Source of the DNA: an uncultured Bacteroides sp.
GTDB lineage: Bacteria; Bacteroidota; Bacteroidia; Bacteroidales; Bacteroidaceae
NCBI GenBank assembly: GCA_900556845.1
Contig: USQO01000046.1
Location: 1-16,380, forward strand
Length of the DNA stretch: 16,380 bases
Direction: 5' to 3'
Position 1 is the stretch's first letter, and each line of letters opens with the position of its first letter. The notes below the pieces were generated by a model that was not told the origin of the DNA, ran no database searches, and saw nothing but the letters and a program-made list of their open reading frames with translations. Positions 6,297 through 13,951 of the stretch are shown piece by piece. Made by a program: the position numbers and the translations under genes.

Positions 6297-7532
6297 ATGA
6301 AAAAGCACATCTTCAAGTTTTGTATAGCAGGTATCTTATTGTGTTTTACTGCATGTGGTCGGGAATCTGCCGGAATTCATGAATATAAGTTTGAGGCGCA
6401 GCCTGTAGATTTAAAAATTACACCGGATTCGGGAGGCTATAAAGTAGAAGGCTTTTCTGCATTTCAGGTAGACAATCATTTTGTTTGGGGAGCATCTGTT
6501 ACAAAAGCAGAAGATGGAAAATATTATATGATATATTCGGCTCCTGCAACAGGGGTATATCCTTTCAATAATGCATGGGTATTCGGCTCCAAGATGGGAC
6601 TTGCCGTATCCGATTGTCCGGATGGAGGTTTCAAGCATTTGGGCTTTTTTATGAATCCAGATGGTTTTGCAGAAGATAAATCGGCTTGGGATGCCCAAAC
6701 GGTCTGTAATCCGCATGTGCGCAAGTTTGGTGACTCTTATTATTTGTATTATGCAGCATCGGTGGATGCCGGTAATGAATGCGTGTGTGCTGAAGGGGAT
6801 ACTTTGCCCCGAAGAGACCGTATACAGCAAAACCAGAAGATTGGTGTAATCGCTTTTCATTCTTTCCCCGATTTGCTGAAAGGAAATTTTACTCATTCTG
6901 CTCATCCCTTGCTGAGTCCGAGAACTCGGGTAAAACCGAATAACGTGGTCAATCCTTCACCGGAAGGTACACAGCCCAAACCGGATAATTTGATTGTCGT
7001 AAATCCGTCGGTGGTTTATCGTCCTACGGATGGCAAATATTTGCTTTATTTCAAAGGAAACCTGTATGACCCGCATTGGAGAGGTGTGCATGGGGTTGCG
7101 TTGAGTGATAATCCCGATGGACCTTTTACTGCATTGGACGAGCCTGTATTTCACCTTGATAGTGCAGAAGGAAAACTTTCGGCCGAAGACCCTTATGTTT
7201 GGTATCATCAGGAAGATAAATGTTTTTATGCCATCTTTAAAGACTTCAACGGACAGTTCACAAAAGGTGAGCCTTGCCTGGCTATTATGGCTTCGGAAGA
7301 TGGTATTCACTGGACTTTACCGGAACATTCTTTGTTTATGAAAAAAGAATTGATTCTTGGCGATGGAACAGTTGTGAAGGTTCAGAGACTGGAGCGCCCC
7401 CAATTGCTTTTGGACGAGTGTGGCAATCCTGAGGTGCTTTATGCGGCTTGTGCGATTGATGATGTGAATCCCAAAATTTCGGGAGGTTCGTTTAACGTTC
7501 AGATACGAGTTAAGTCAGAAAAAATAAAATAA
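6297..7532 (+). CDS. Lipoprotein beta-propeller, glycoside hydrolase-like
   Basis: 411 aa. The signal peptide ends in a lipobox (FTAC, Cys at residue 20), so the protein is a lipoprotein, probably at the outer membrane. Repeated blade motifs such as DGKYYMIYSA, GDSYYLYYAAS, DGKYLLYFKG and KCFYAIFKDF mark a five-bladed propeller of the GH43/GH32/GH117 type. Acidic candidates include the Asp in SAWDAQTVCNPH and E297/D298 in AEDPYVWY, the latter resembling an EDP motif common in such folds; ERPQLLLDECGNPE near the C-terminus is also family-like. The catalytic residues and substrate cannot be set by eye, and I do not recognise an exact CAZy family. It opens an operon with a GH20 hexosaminidase and a sulfatase, which suggests it removes a sugar from the same sulfated, N-acetylhexosamine-containing glycan. 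It could also be a non-catalytic or phosphorylase-like propeller. Confidence 0.7.
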   Translation: MKKHIFKFCIAGILLCFTACGRESAGIHEYKFEAQPVDLKITPDSGGYKVEGFSAFQVDNHFVWGASVTKAEDGKYYMIYSAPATGVYPFNNAWVFGSKMGLAVSDCPDGGFKHLGFFMNPDGFAEDKSAWDAQTVCNPHVRKFGDSYYLYYAASVDAGNECVCAEGDTLPRRDRIQQNQKIGVIAFHSFPDLLKGNFTHSAHPLLSPRTRVKPNNVVNPSPEGTQPKPDNLIVVNPSVVYRPTDGKYLLYFKGNLYDPHWRGVHGVALSDNPDGPFTALDEPVFHLDSAEGKLSAEDPYVWYHQEDKCFYAIFKDFNGQFTKGEPCLAIMASEDGIHWTLPEHSLFMKKELILGDGTVVKVQRLERPQLLLDECGNPEVLYAACAIDDVNPKISGGSFNVQIRVKSEKIK

Positions 7533-7551
7533 TATATCAGTCAGTAATGCT

Positions 7552-9897
7552 ATGAAAACAAACTTGTGGTGTATAATCGTATGCAGTTTGATACTTTGTG
7601 CATGCGGAAAAGAAAATTTATTGGAAAAAGCGTATAATCAGGGAATAAATATCATTCCAATGCCGGTTCAGTTAGAGCAGGGAAAAGGATATTTTACGCT
7701 TGAATCGGAAACGGGGCTTACGGTTTCGGATGATTCGTTGCAATCGGTAGCTTCATTCTTTGCCGGAAAAATTCAGAAATCTACAGGCTTTTGTCTGAAG
7801 ACAGACAAGGGCAATAAAAGTAATGCGGTTAATCTGATTATCGATAAATCTGTCGCTTCGGCAGAGGGATATAAATTGGATATTACTCCAGATAAAGTCG
7901 AGGTACGAGCATCTACTTTGCGAGGATTGTTTTACGGGATGAATACCTTTATGCAGTTGCTGCCTGCAGAGATTGAGTCGGACGAAAAAGTAGGTCGTGC
8001 AGAATGGCATGCTCCGGTTGTACAGATTGAGGATGCTCCACGGTTCCCTTATCGTGGCCTGATGCTAGATGTAGCCCGACATTTTATCTCGGTAGAAGGA
8101 TTGAAAAAACACATTGACCTGCTAGCTACCGTAAAAATCAATACATTGCATTTGCATCTGAGTGATTATCAAGGCTGGAGAGTAGAAATAAAAAAATATC
8201 CGTTGCTCACCGAAGTAGGAGCCAAGCGTATTGATGAATACGGTAACGTATACGCTGGCTATTATACACAGGAAGATATTAAAGAATTGGTGGCATATGC
8301 GGCAGAGCGGTTTATCACCATCATTCCGGAAATTGACGTGCCAGGACACAGTCTGGCTGCAATAGCCGCATATCCCGAACTTTCGTGCACCGGTGAAAAG
8401 TATGATGTGATGAGTCGCTGGGGACCTTTCCCTGTAGTTTTTTGTCCGGGCAAAGAAGTAATGTTTGAAATGTTGGATGGCATCTTTGCAGAGTTAAGTG
8501 AACTGTTTCCGTCTGCATACTTTCACATTGGCGGTGATGAATGTCCGAAAGAAGTTTGGAAACAATGTCCCAATTGCCAGAAACGCATTCGTGAAGAACG
8601 GTTGTTTGCGGATGGAACGCATTCGGCCGAGCATCGTTTGCAAAGTTATGCCATTGCCCGATGTGAACGTATCCTTAAGAAATACGGCAAGAAAATGATA
8701 GGTTGGGACGAAATTCTGGAAGGTGGTCTGGCTCCCGATGCTACTGTAATGTCGTGGAGAGGAGAGAACGGTGGAATCGCTTCGGCTATGATGAATCATA
8801 ATGTGATTATGACTCCCACTAGCGGAGGAATGTATCTGGATCACTATCAGGGAAATTCGCAGGCAGAGCCTTTTGCCTGGGGAGCGTACGCACCGATAGC
8901 GAAGACATATTCGTATAATCCGGTTCCTGATACATTGGTAAGAATGGGGAAAGAGAATTATGTAATTGGTGTGCAAGCCAATGCATGGACCGAATGCATG
9001 TATACCGAAGATCTGGTGGAATACCGCGTTTACCCTCGGATTCTGGCAGTGGCAGAGGTAGGATGGACACCCGGTGGGAAAAAGGACTTTACAGACTTTT
9101 CCCGTCGTTTGAACAATGCAGCCGTAAGGATGGATTTTCATGGTATAAACTACCACATACCTGTTCCGGAACAGCCGGATTATTGTAGAAATCATGTAGC
9201 ATTTACAGAAGACAGTACAGTTGTGACATTTACAACCTCCAGACCTATGAAAATGGTTTATACGCTGGATGGAACTGAACCTGATACGAATTCACAAGTA
9301 TATACCACTCCGCTGGTATTTAAGGAGAGTGGTACGATTATGATTCGCAGTGTTTTGCCTTCCGGAAAAATGGGATTGGTAAGAAAGGTTGAGGTTGAAA
9401 AGCAGCAGCTCTTGGAGGCTTGTGCCGAGGCTCCTCACGAAAAAGGATTGCATCTTCGCTTTTCGCCTGCCCGTTGTCTGTACATGGAACAGCTGGAGCA
9501 AGTAAAGGACTGGAAAGACAGTGTGCTGATGGCCATTGAGCCTATTGCCAAATTGCGTAGCAATAAATATTCCGGAGTTGAATTCTATGTCGCAGTGGCC
9601 GATGGTTTCCTGTATGTAAAGGAAGATGGCATTTATGAATTCATGTCGAATAATACCCGTGCAACGGTAGACAACAAAACCGTGGTTGATAATGACGGCA
9701 AGCCGCAGGTGAATTCTAAATATGGCCGTTCTTTGGCATTAAAGAAAGGATGGCACAGCCTGAAAGTTGAGCAGATATCTAATTTTATAGGTGGCTGGAA
9801 CTCTCAACACCGTAACAACGGAACTGTGATGTACCGGAAATATGGAGAGGACAATTGGGTGCGGGTTTCGGAACAGCAGCTTGGACACAATTCGTAA
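7552..9897 (+). CDS. GH20 beta-N-acetylhexosaminidase, lipoprotein
   Basis: 781 aa. The signal peptide ends in a lipobox (LCAC), so it is lipid-anchored. Order: GH20 N-terminal alpha/beta domain (about 35-160); GH20 TIM barrel (about 165-510), starting at RFPYRGLMLDVARHF and carrying HLHLSD, PEIDVPGH, the catalytic pair HIGGDE (D329, E330) and the WTE region; a chitobiase C-terminal-like beta domain (about 555-610, TLDGTEPDTNSQVY); and a PA14-like beta sandwich (about 640-780, GVEFYVAVADGFLYV, GWHSLKVEQI). GH20 enzymes use substrate-assisted catalysis to release terminal beta-GlcNAc or GalNAc, the Asp orienting the acetamido group and the Glu acting as acid. Both residues are present, so it should be active. 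It starts 19 bp after the propeller gene. Some Bacteroides GH20 enzymes accept 6-sulfated GlcNAc, which cannot be told from the motifs seen here. Confidence 0.93.
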   Translation: MKTNLWCIIVCSLILCACGKENLLEKAYNQGINIIPMPVQLEQGKGYFTLESETGLTVSDDSLQSVASFFAGKIQKSTGFCLKTDKGNKSNAVNLIIDKSVASAEGYKLDITPDKVEVRASTLRGLFYGMNTFMQLLPAEIESDEKVGRAEWHAPVVQIEDAPRFPYRGLMLDVARHFISVEGLKKHIDLLATVKINTLHLHLSDYQGWRVEIKKYPLLTEVGAKRIDEYGNVYAGYYTQEDIKELVAYAAERFITIIPEIDVPGHSLAAIAAYPELSCTGEKYDVMSRWGPFPVVFCPGKEVMFEMLDGIFAELSELFPSAYFHIGGDECPKEVWKQCPNCQKRIREERLFADGTHSAEHRLQSYAIARCERILKKYGKKMIGWDEILEGGLAPDATVMSWRGENGGIASAMMNHNVIMTPTSGGMYLDHYQGNSQAEPFAWGAYAPIAKTYSYNPVPDTLVRMGKENYVIGVQANAWTECMYTEDLVEYRVYPRILAVAEVGWTPGGKKDFTDFSRRLNNAAVRMDFHGINYHIPVPEQPDYCRNHVAFTEDSTVVTFTTSRPMKMVYTLDGTEPDTNSQVYTTPLVFKESGTIMIRSVLPSGKMGLVRKVEVEKQQLLEACAEAPHEKGLHLRFSPARCLYMEQLEQVKDWKDSVLMAIEPIAKLRSNKYSGVEFYVAVADGFLYVKEDGIYEFMSNNTRATVDNKTVVDNDGKPQVNSKYGRSLALKKGWHSLKVEQISNFIGGWNSQHRNNGTVMYRKYGEDNWVRVSEQQLGHNS

Positions 9898-9933
9898 GTA
9901 GAAAATAACTTTTGATAACTATATAAATCAGTG

Positions 9934-11499
9934 ATGAAACAGAAACTATTATTGACAGGTGCGTTAGCAGCTGGAGCACTGGCTCTGCATGCTGCTGACC
10001 AGAAGCAGCAGGACACACGTCCTAATATTTTATTTATTTTGAGTGACGACCATACCTCGCAGACTTGGGGAGTCTATGGGGGAATATTGGAGCAATATGC
10101 CCAGACCGACAATATCCGGAGAATAGCCAGCGAAGGTGCTGTGCTGGACAACTGTTTTTGTACCAACTCTATTTCTACTCCCAGTCGTGCAGCTATTCTT
10201 ACAGGCCGTTACAGTCATACCAACGGGGTTTATACGCTGGAAGATACACTGGATACTGCAATGCCGACCTTTGCCAAAGAGTTTCAAAAAGCCGGGTACC
10301 ATACCGGACTGGTGGGAAAGTGGCATCTGAAATCGCAACCCCAGGGATTCGATTATTATTCTGTATTTCATGATCAGGGTGAATATCGCGACCCTACTTT
10401 TAAGAACAGTGATGAGCCTTGGCCGGGACAACGTAATTTTGGAGAACGGGTACGCGGCTTTTCGACCGATATTGTAGCCGAAAAAGCGATAAAATGGATG
10501 AAGGCACAAGATAAGAGCAAGCCTTTCCTGATGTGTTGTCATTTCAAAGCAACGCATGAGCCGTATGATTTCCCGGAACGTATGCGCCATCTGTATGATG
10601 GGGTGACATTCCCTGAACCGGAAAACTTGTTGGACTGGGGACCTGGAACGAACGGACGTACTTTCGACGGACAGCCATTGGAAGAAATGGTCCGCCGTTG
10701 GGAAACAGCTTCGGCCGATCCGGACAAGTGGTGGTGCCGTTATCCTGAACTTCCGTTCTCTGCCAAAGGACTGGGAAAAGTAGCCAAGAGAAAAGCTGCT
10801 TATCAGAAGTTGATACGCGACTATCTGCGCTGTGCCGCTACGGTAGATGATAATATCGGTAAGTTGCTGAATGCACTGGATGAAATGGGTGTTGCCGACA
10901 ATACGATTGTAGTATATGTAGCCGATCAGGGTTACTTTTTGGGCGAGCACGGATTCTTCGACAAACGTATGTATTACGAAGAAGCAGCCCGCATGCCATT
11001 CGTTATCCGTTATCCGGGCCATATCCCGGCTGGTAAACGCGTGAAGGACTTGATTCTGAATGTCGACTTTGCTTCGACTTTGAGCGATTTTGCAGGTGTT
11101 GAGGCTCCGGAAGGTGCCCAGGGAAGAAGCTTTAAACCGATATTGACAGGAGATACTCCTAAGGATTGGCGTAAGAGCATTTACTACCGTTACTGGACTC
11201 AGCATAAAATACGTCCGGCTCATATTGGTGTGCGGAACGACCGGTATAAACTGATATTCCTGTATGGCGACAAGCTGAATATGACAGGTTCTGAAGATTA
11301 CGTATCTGACCCCTCATGGGAATTTTATGACCTGCAAAAAGACCCGAAAGAAAACCATAATGCTTATGGTGAAAAGGAATATGAGTCTGTCATCCGTGAA
11401 ATGAAAAAGGAAATGATGCGTCTGCGTAAAGAAGTAGGTGATACAGATGCCGGCTCTGCACGTATGGCTGCGATTCTGGAGCGCGAAGGCTTGAAGTGA
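9934..11499 (+). CDS. S1-family sulfatase, Ser-type, exported
   Basis: 521 aa from ATG 9934; a GTG three bases earlier is possible but the ATG is preferred. A Sec signal peptide (about 1-21, ending ALHAAD) exports it to the periplasm or surface. The active site is S-T-P-S-R with S81 as the formylglycine precursor, so maturation needs an anaerobic radical-SAM sulfatase-maturating enzyme, encoded elsewhere. Other family residues: metal ligands D38/D39 (ILSDDH), GKWHL with K129 and H131, H203 in CCHFKATHEPY, D331/Q332 in VADQGYFLGEHG, and K344 in FFDKR. The GYFLGEHGFFDKR block is typical of S1 sulfatases acting on N-acetylhexosamine or related sulfated sugars and recalls GlcNAc-6-sulfatase subfamilies, but subfamily needs a tree. 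It follows the GH20 gene by 36 bp and probably removes sulfate so that the hexosaminidase can act. The length is normal for the family. Confidence 0.92.
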   Translation: MKQKLLLTGALAAGALALHAADQKQQDTRPNILFILSDDHTSQTWGVYGGILEQYAQTDNIRRIASEGAVLDNCFCTNSISTPSRAAILTGRYSHTNGVYTLEDTLDTAMPTFAKEFQKAGYHTGLVGKWHLKSQPQGFDYYSVFHDQGEYRDPTFKNSDEPWPGQRNFGERVRGFSTDIVAEKAIKWMKAQDKSKPFLMCCHFKATHEPYDFPERMRHLYDGVTFPEPENLLDWGPGTNGRTFDGQPLEEMVRRWETASADPDKWWCRYPELPFSAKGLGKVAKRKAAYQKLIRDYLRCAATVDDNIGKLLNALDEMGVADNTIVVYVADQGYFLGEHGFFDKRMYYEEAARMPFVIRYPGHIPAGKRVKDLILNVDFASTLSDFAGVEAPEGAQGRSFKPILTGDTPKDWRKSIYYRYWTQHKIRPAHIGVRNDRYKLIFLYGDKLNMTGSEDYVSDPSWEFYDLQKDPKENHNAYGEKEYESVIREMKKEMMRLRKEVGDTDAGSARMAAILEREGLK

Positions 11500-11528
11500 T
11501 TCAATCAAACATAAGTTTTTAATCAAGT

Positions 11529-11564
11529 GAACCCTAAAAGTTGAATAAAAAGCTTTTAGGGTTC
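11529..11564. terminator. Hairpin terminator between convergent genes
   Basis: GAACCCTAAAAG (11529-11540) and CTTTTAGGGTTC (11553-11564) form a perfect 12-bp stem with a 12-nt loop, 30 bp after the sulfatase stop. The tail on the + strand (ATTACTTTT) is only partly T-rich, and on the - strand there is no T run. It most likely ends the sulfatase operon and may also stop the convergent barrel gene. A third CTTTTAGGG at 11569-11577 could pair with the left arm instead. Confidence 0.6.
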
Positions 11565-11592
11565 ATTACTTTTAGGGCTAGCTGTAAATGAA

Positions 11593-13745
11593 TTATTTAA
11601 ATCTTGAAGTATCTACTTTTTCTCGTTTCTTTTCTTTGTAACCGCCGAACTTCCATGTGAAAGAAAGTCCGACACTGCGAAAACTGGAGTAATTATTCGT
11701 TACCCATTGCCGGTCGTAACGTATTTGCGGGCAAGGCATTGAAGTCTGGAAAATATCACGGCACCAGGCAGTGAGTATGGCATTGCCGTTCATGAAACTG
11801 TAACGGAGGGTAGCCGAAAGATTACCACACGTAGGAATGTCATAAATACCTTGAATGGCACGTCCCTGTAGACGCCCGTCTACTGTCAAACTTAGGTCGG
11901 GCTTGCGGCTTAGGGTAAAGGTATTGTTGAGCATGGCAATACCCAACAACCGGTTACGGTCGAAAGGGAGATCGTAGAAATCGCTGTCTTTCTGGCGCAT
12001 CCATAATCCGATAAGAGTAAGGCGTGAATTGTACCATTTTCCTATCTTAAAGGGAATGGAAGCCTGTAAACCAGCCTGCTGCTCAAAATCGAAGTTCTGG
12101 TATTTATACAGTTCCAATAATTCGTCAGGCGATTGGTAGAGCGTCTGCAAGGTGCGGTCTTTGGTATGGGTGAACCATGTGGTAAATACATATTTCGATT
12201 TTAGAATATAGGACAAGGAAGTCGTATAATCAATAGCTGGCTTCAGCAATGGATTTCCCTGTATTTCGCTATATCCACCGCCCAGATAAGACACTACATC
12301 CTGCACTGCCCAATAGCCCGGGTAGCTTTTGTCACTGCTGAAGTTGAGTTGCAGGATATGTCCGTCGGCAGGCAGGAATGTGAGGTTGAGCACAGGATAC
12401 ACGTCCCATTCATCCCATACCGGTGTTTTGTAGCGTTCTATGGCCAGTGAGAAATCAGTCATCAGTTTCTGTCCGAACGACTTACTGAAACCTGCATAGA
12501 TGTTAAGCGTTTGTTCACGTCGGCGAGACCTGATATCATCCGGTAGAGTCGATTTATCATACTTTATTCTTTTTTCGTCAGTCTCATAATATGTCTGAAA
12601 TGAATTATCTATTGTCGTAGTGTATACGGTTCCGTAATTCAATCCCCATCCGTTCTTTAATGTGTGCTCCTGGGCGAGAAAGAACTTCCAGGCATTGATG
12701 CGTTGACTGGCTTCGGTATAAAAGTCAAGCTGTTGTTCTTCCATACGGCTATGCAGCCACTGTTTGTCGGGAGCGTTGTACCATGTAAACTCTAGGCCAG
12801 CCTTCAATCCGATGGGAGCCTGATAATCCAGTCGTCCATTGTGAAGCCATGAGGTCTGGTCGCTCAGACTTTCAGCAGTCTGTGTACCGGTTGTGTGCTG
12901 TCGGGTATGGCTTGTGGTATATGTACCATTGTAGACAAAGCTCAAAGTATGGTTCTCTGCCAGTTGATAATCCGTACCTAATCGGAAGTTGTGGTCGTGG
13001 CTGCGGTTGCGCATTACTTCGTAGTTTTGGATAAGATGCGTCGAACCATCAGCTTGCTGCCAGTGTCGTGCTTCCTTATCGGTTGTACTGAAACTGTTGC
13101 CATGAGTATGGGCATAAAGAAAATCAGCTGAGAATTTATTACCGTTATATAGTAATGAAGTACGCTCCTCGAATGACGCTTCATGTTCCTGGTTGTACTT
13201 GCCATACAATTCGCCTTGTAGAACACCGGGGTCACCAATGCGATGACGCAGCCGGACATTCAGCATAGCTCCGCGTACCTGGTAACGGGCAGGAGCATTG
13301 TACATTACTTCTACCCGTTCAATGCGGTCGGCAGGCATGGATTTCAACAGTGCATAGAGTTGTTCTGTGCTCATGTTGGTTACTTTGCCGTCGAGTACTA
13401 CTGTAACTCCCTGCATGCCCAATGTCAGTTTCCCATCTTGTTCTGTAACACCGGGAGTTCTTTCAAAGCTTCGTAGACATTGTCTATGGGGCGGTTTTGT
13501 ATCATACGGGGCATGTCATATTCCAGTTTGCCGGCCGAAGCCTTGACAACAGGACGTTCGCCTACAATCATCACTTCGGGCAGGTTACGGTAGAGGCTGT
13601 CTATGCGTGCATCACCGGTAACAAGGCTATCGGCCGATAAAGTTTTTACGTCTGCTTTTTTGTTTTCTTGTGCAGGCAGAGGAGATGCCATTAGCAGGCA
13701 GCCTCCCATTATTCCTATCCATAATAAGCTTTTAGGTTGTTTCAT
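11593..13745 (-). pseudogene. Outer-membrane beta-barrel protein gene, broken by a 1-base frameshift
   Basis: The gene reads leftward from ATG 13745. Its first 106 codons hold a signal peptide (MKQPKSLLWIGIMGG to SPLPAQ) and a plug-like segment (NLPEVMIVGERPVV to VYEALKELP), then shift frame and stop at 13425. The remaining 1.8 kb is open in the next frame, starting GMQGVTVVLDGKVTNMS and continuing as an amphipathic-strand barrel to the ending GGYKEKKREKVDTSRFK, typical of the Bacteroidota OMP_b-brl family. The break is at CCGGG (+ strand 13451-13455); one extra C would restore KELPGVTEQDGKLTLGMQGV, with the conserved LPGV, and a 717-aa protein. No second defect is seen, so it is either very recent decay or an assembly error. 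Intact relatives are TonB-dependent-receptor-like barrels of mostly unknown substrate. It is divergent from the kinase-regulator pair at 13952, so it may be that pair's target. Confidence 0.85.
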
Positions 13746-13801
13746 AAAAATCGCATGTGTTTGTTCTGATACGACAAAGGTCGGCAGAACCTGGCAGAAA
13801 C

Positions 13802-13861
13802 TATGTTACTATACACTTACGGAGTCTTACCAAGTGTTATCAGAAGTCTTATTTAGTCTTA
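13802..13861. promoter_or_regulatory. Tandem direct repeats, candidate response-regulator operator
   Basis: Four close copies of AGTSTTA begin at 13823, 13833, 13845 and 13855, and two weaker copies (TATGTTA at 13802, ACACTTA at 13813) extend the series upstream. All share STTA, with spacings of 11, 10, 10, 12 and 10 bp, about one helical turn. The last four form two 22-bp units that match at 16 of 22 positions. OmpR/PhoB-family regulators bind such direct repeats head to tail. The site lies between the divergent barrel gene and the kinase gene. Confidence 0.55.
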
Positions 13862-13891
13862 TCATGCAGGGGAAGTAATGGAATAATACAT

Positions 13892-13899
13892 TACTTTTG
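13892..13899 (+). promoter_or_regulatory. -7 element of the kinase-regulator operon
   Basis: TACTTTTG is a full match to TAnnTTTG, 53 bp before the kinase ATG; the start point would be near 13906. The expected -33 region (about 13866-13873) has no TTTG, but the tandem repeats end at 13861, just upstream. This layout fits a promoter that needs an activator bound at the repeats. Confidence 0.4.
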
Positions 13900-13951
13900 T
13901 GATATGGATCAATGTAAAATCGCTGTATAAAGACAGAGTTTATGTTATAAC

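Noticed and set aside
8494..9195. 233-codon open frame antisense to the GH20 gene
   Set aside because: It is contained in the GH20 catalytic and C-terminal coding sequence and shows no domain or signal.
10030..11223. 397-codon open frame antisense to the sulfatase
   Set aside because: It lies wholly inside a gene with all sulfatase motifs, and its translation has no recognisable domain; it is a shadow of codon bias on the other strand.
11593..13422. Independent 609-aa barrel protein starting at 13422
   Set aside because: The start codon is TTG within a continuous reading frame, there is no signal peptide, and the missing N-terminus is found in the next frame upstream; it is the rear part of a frameshifted gene.
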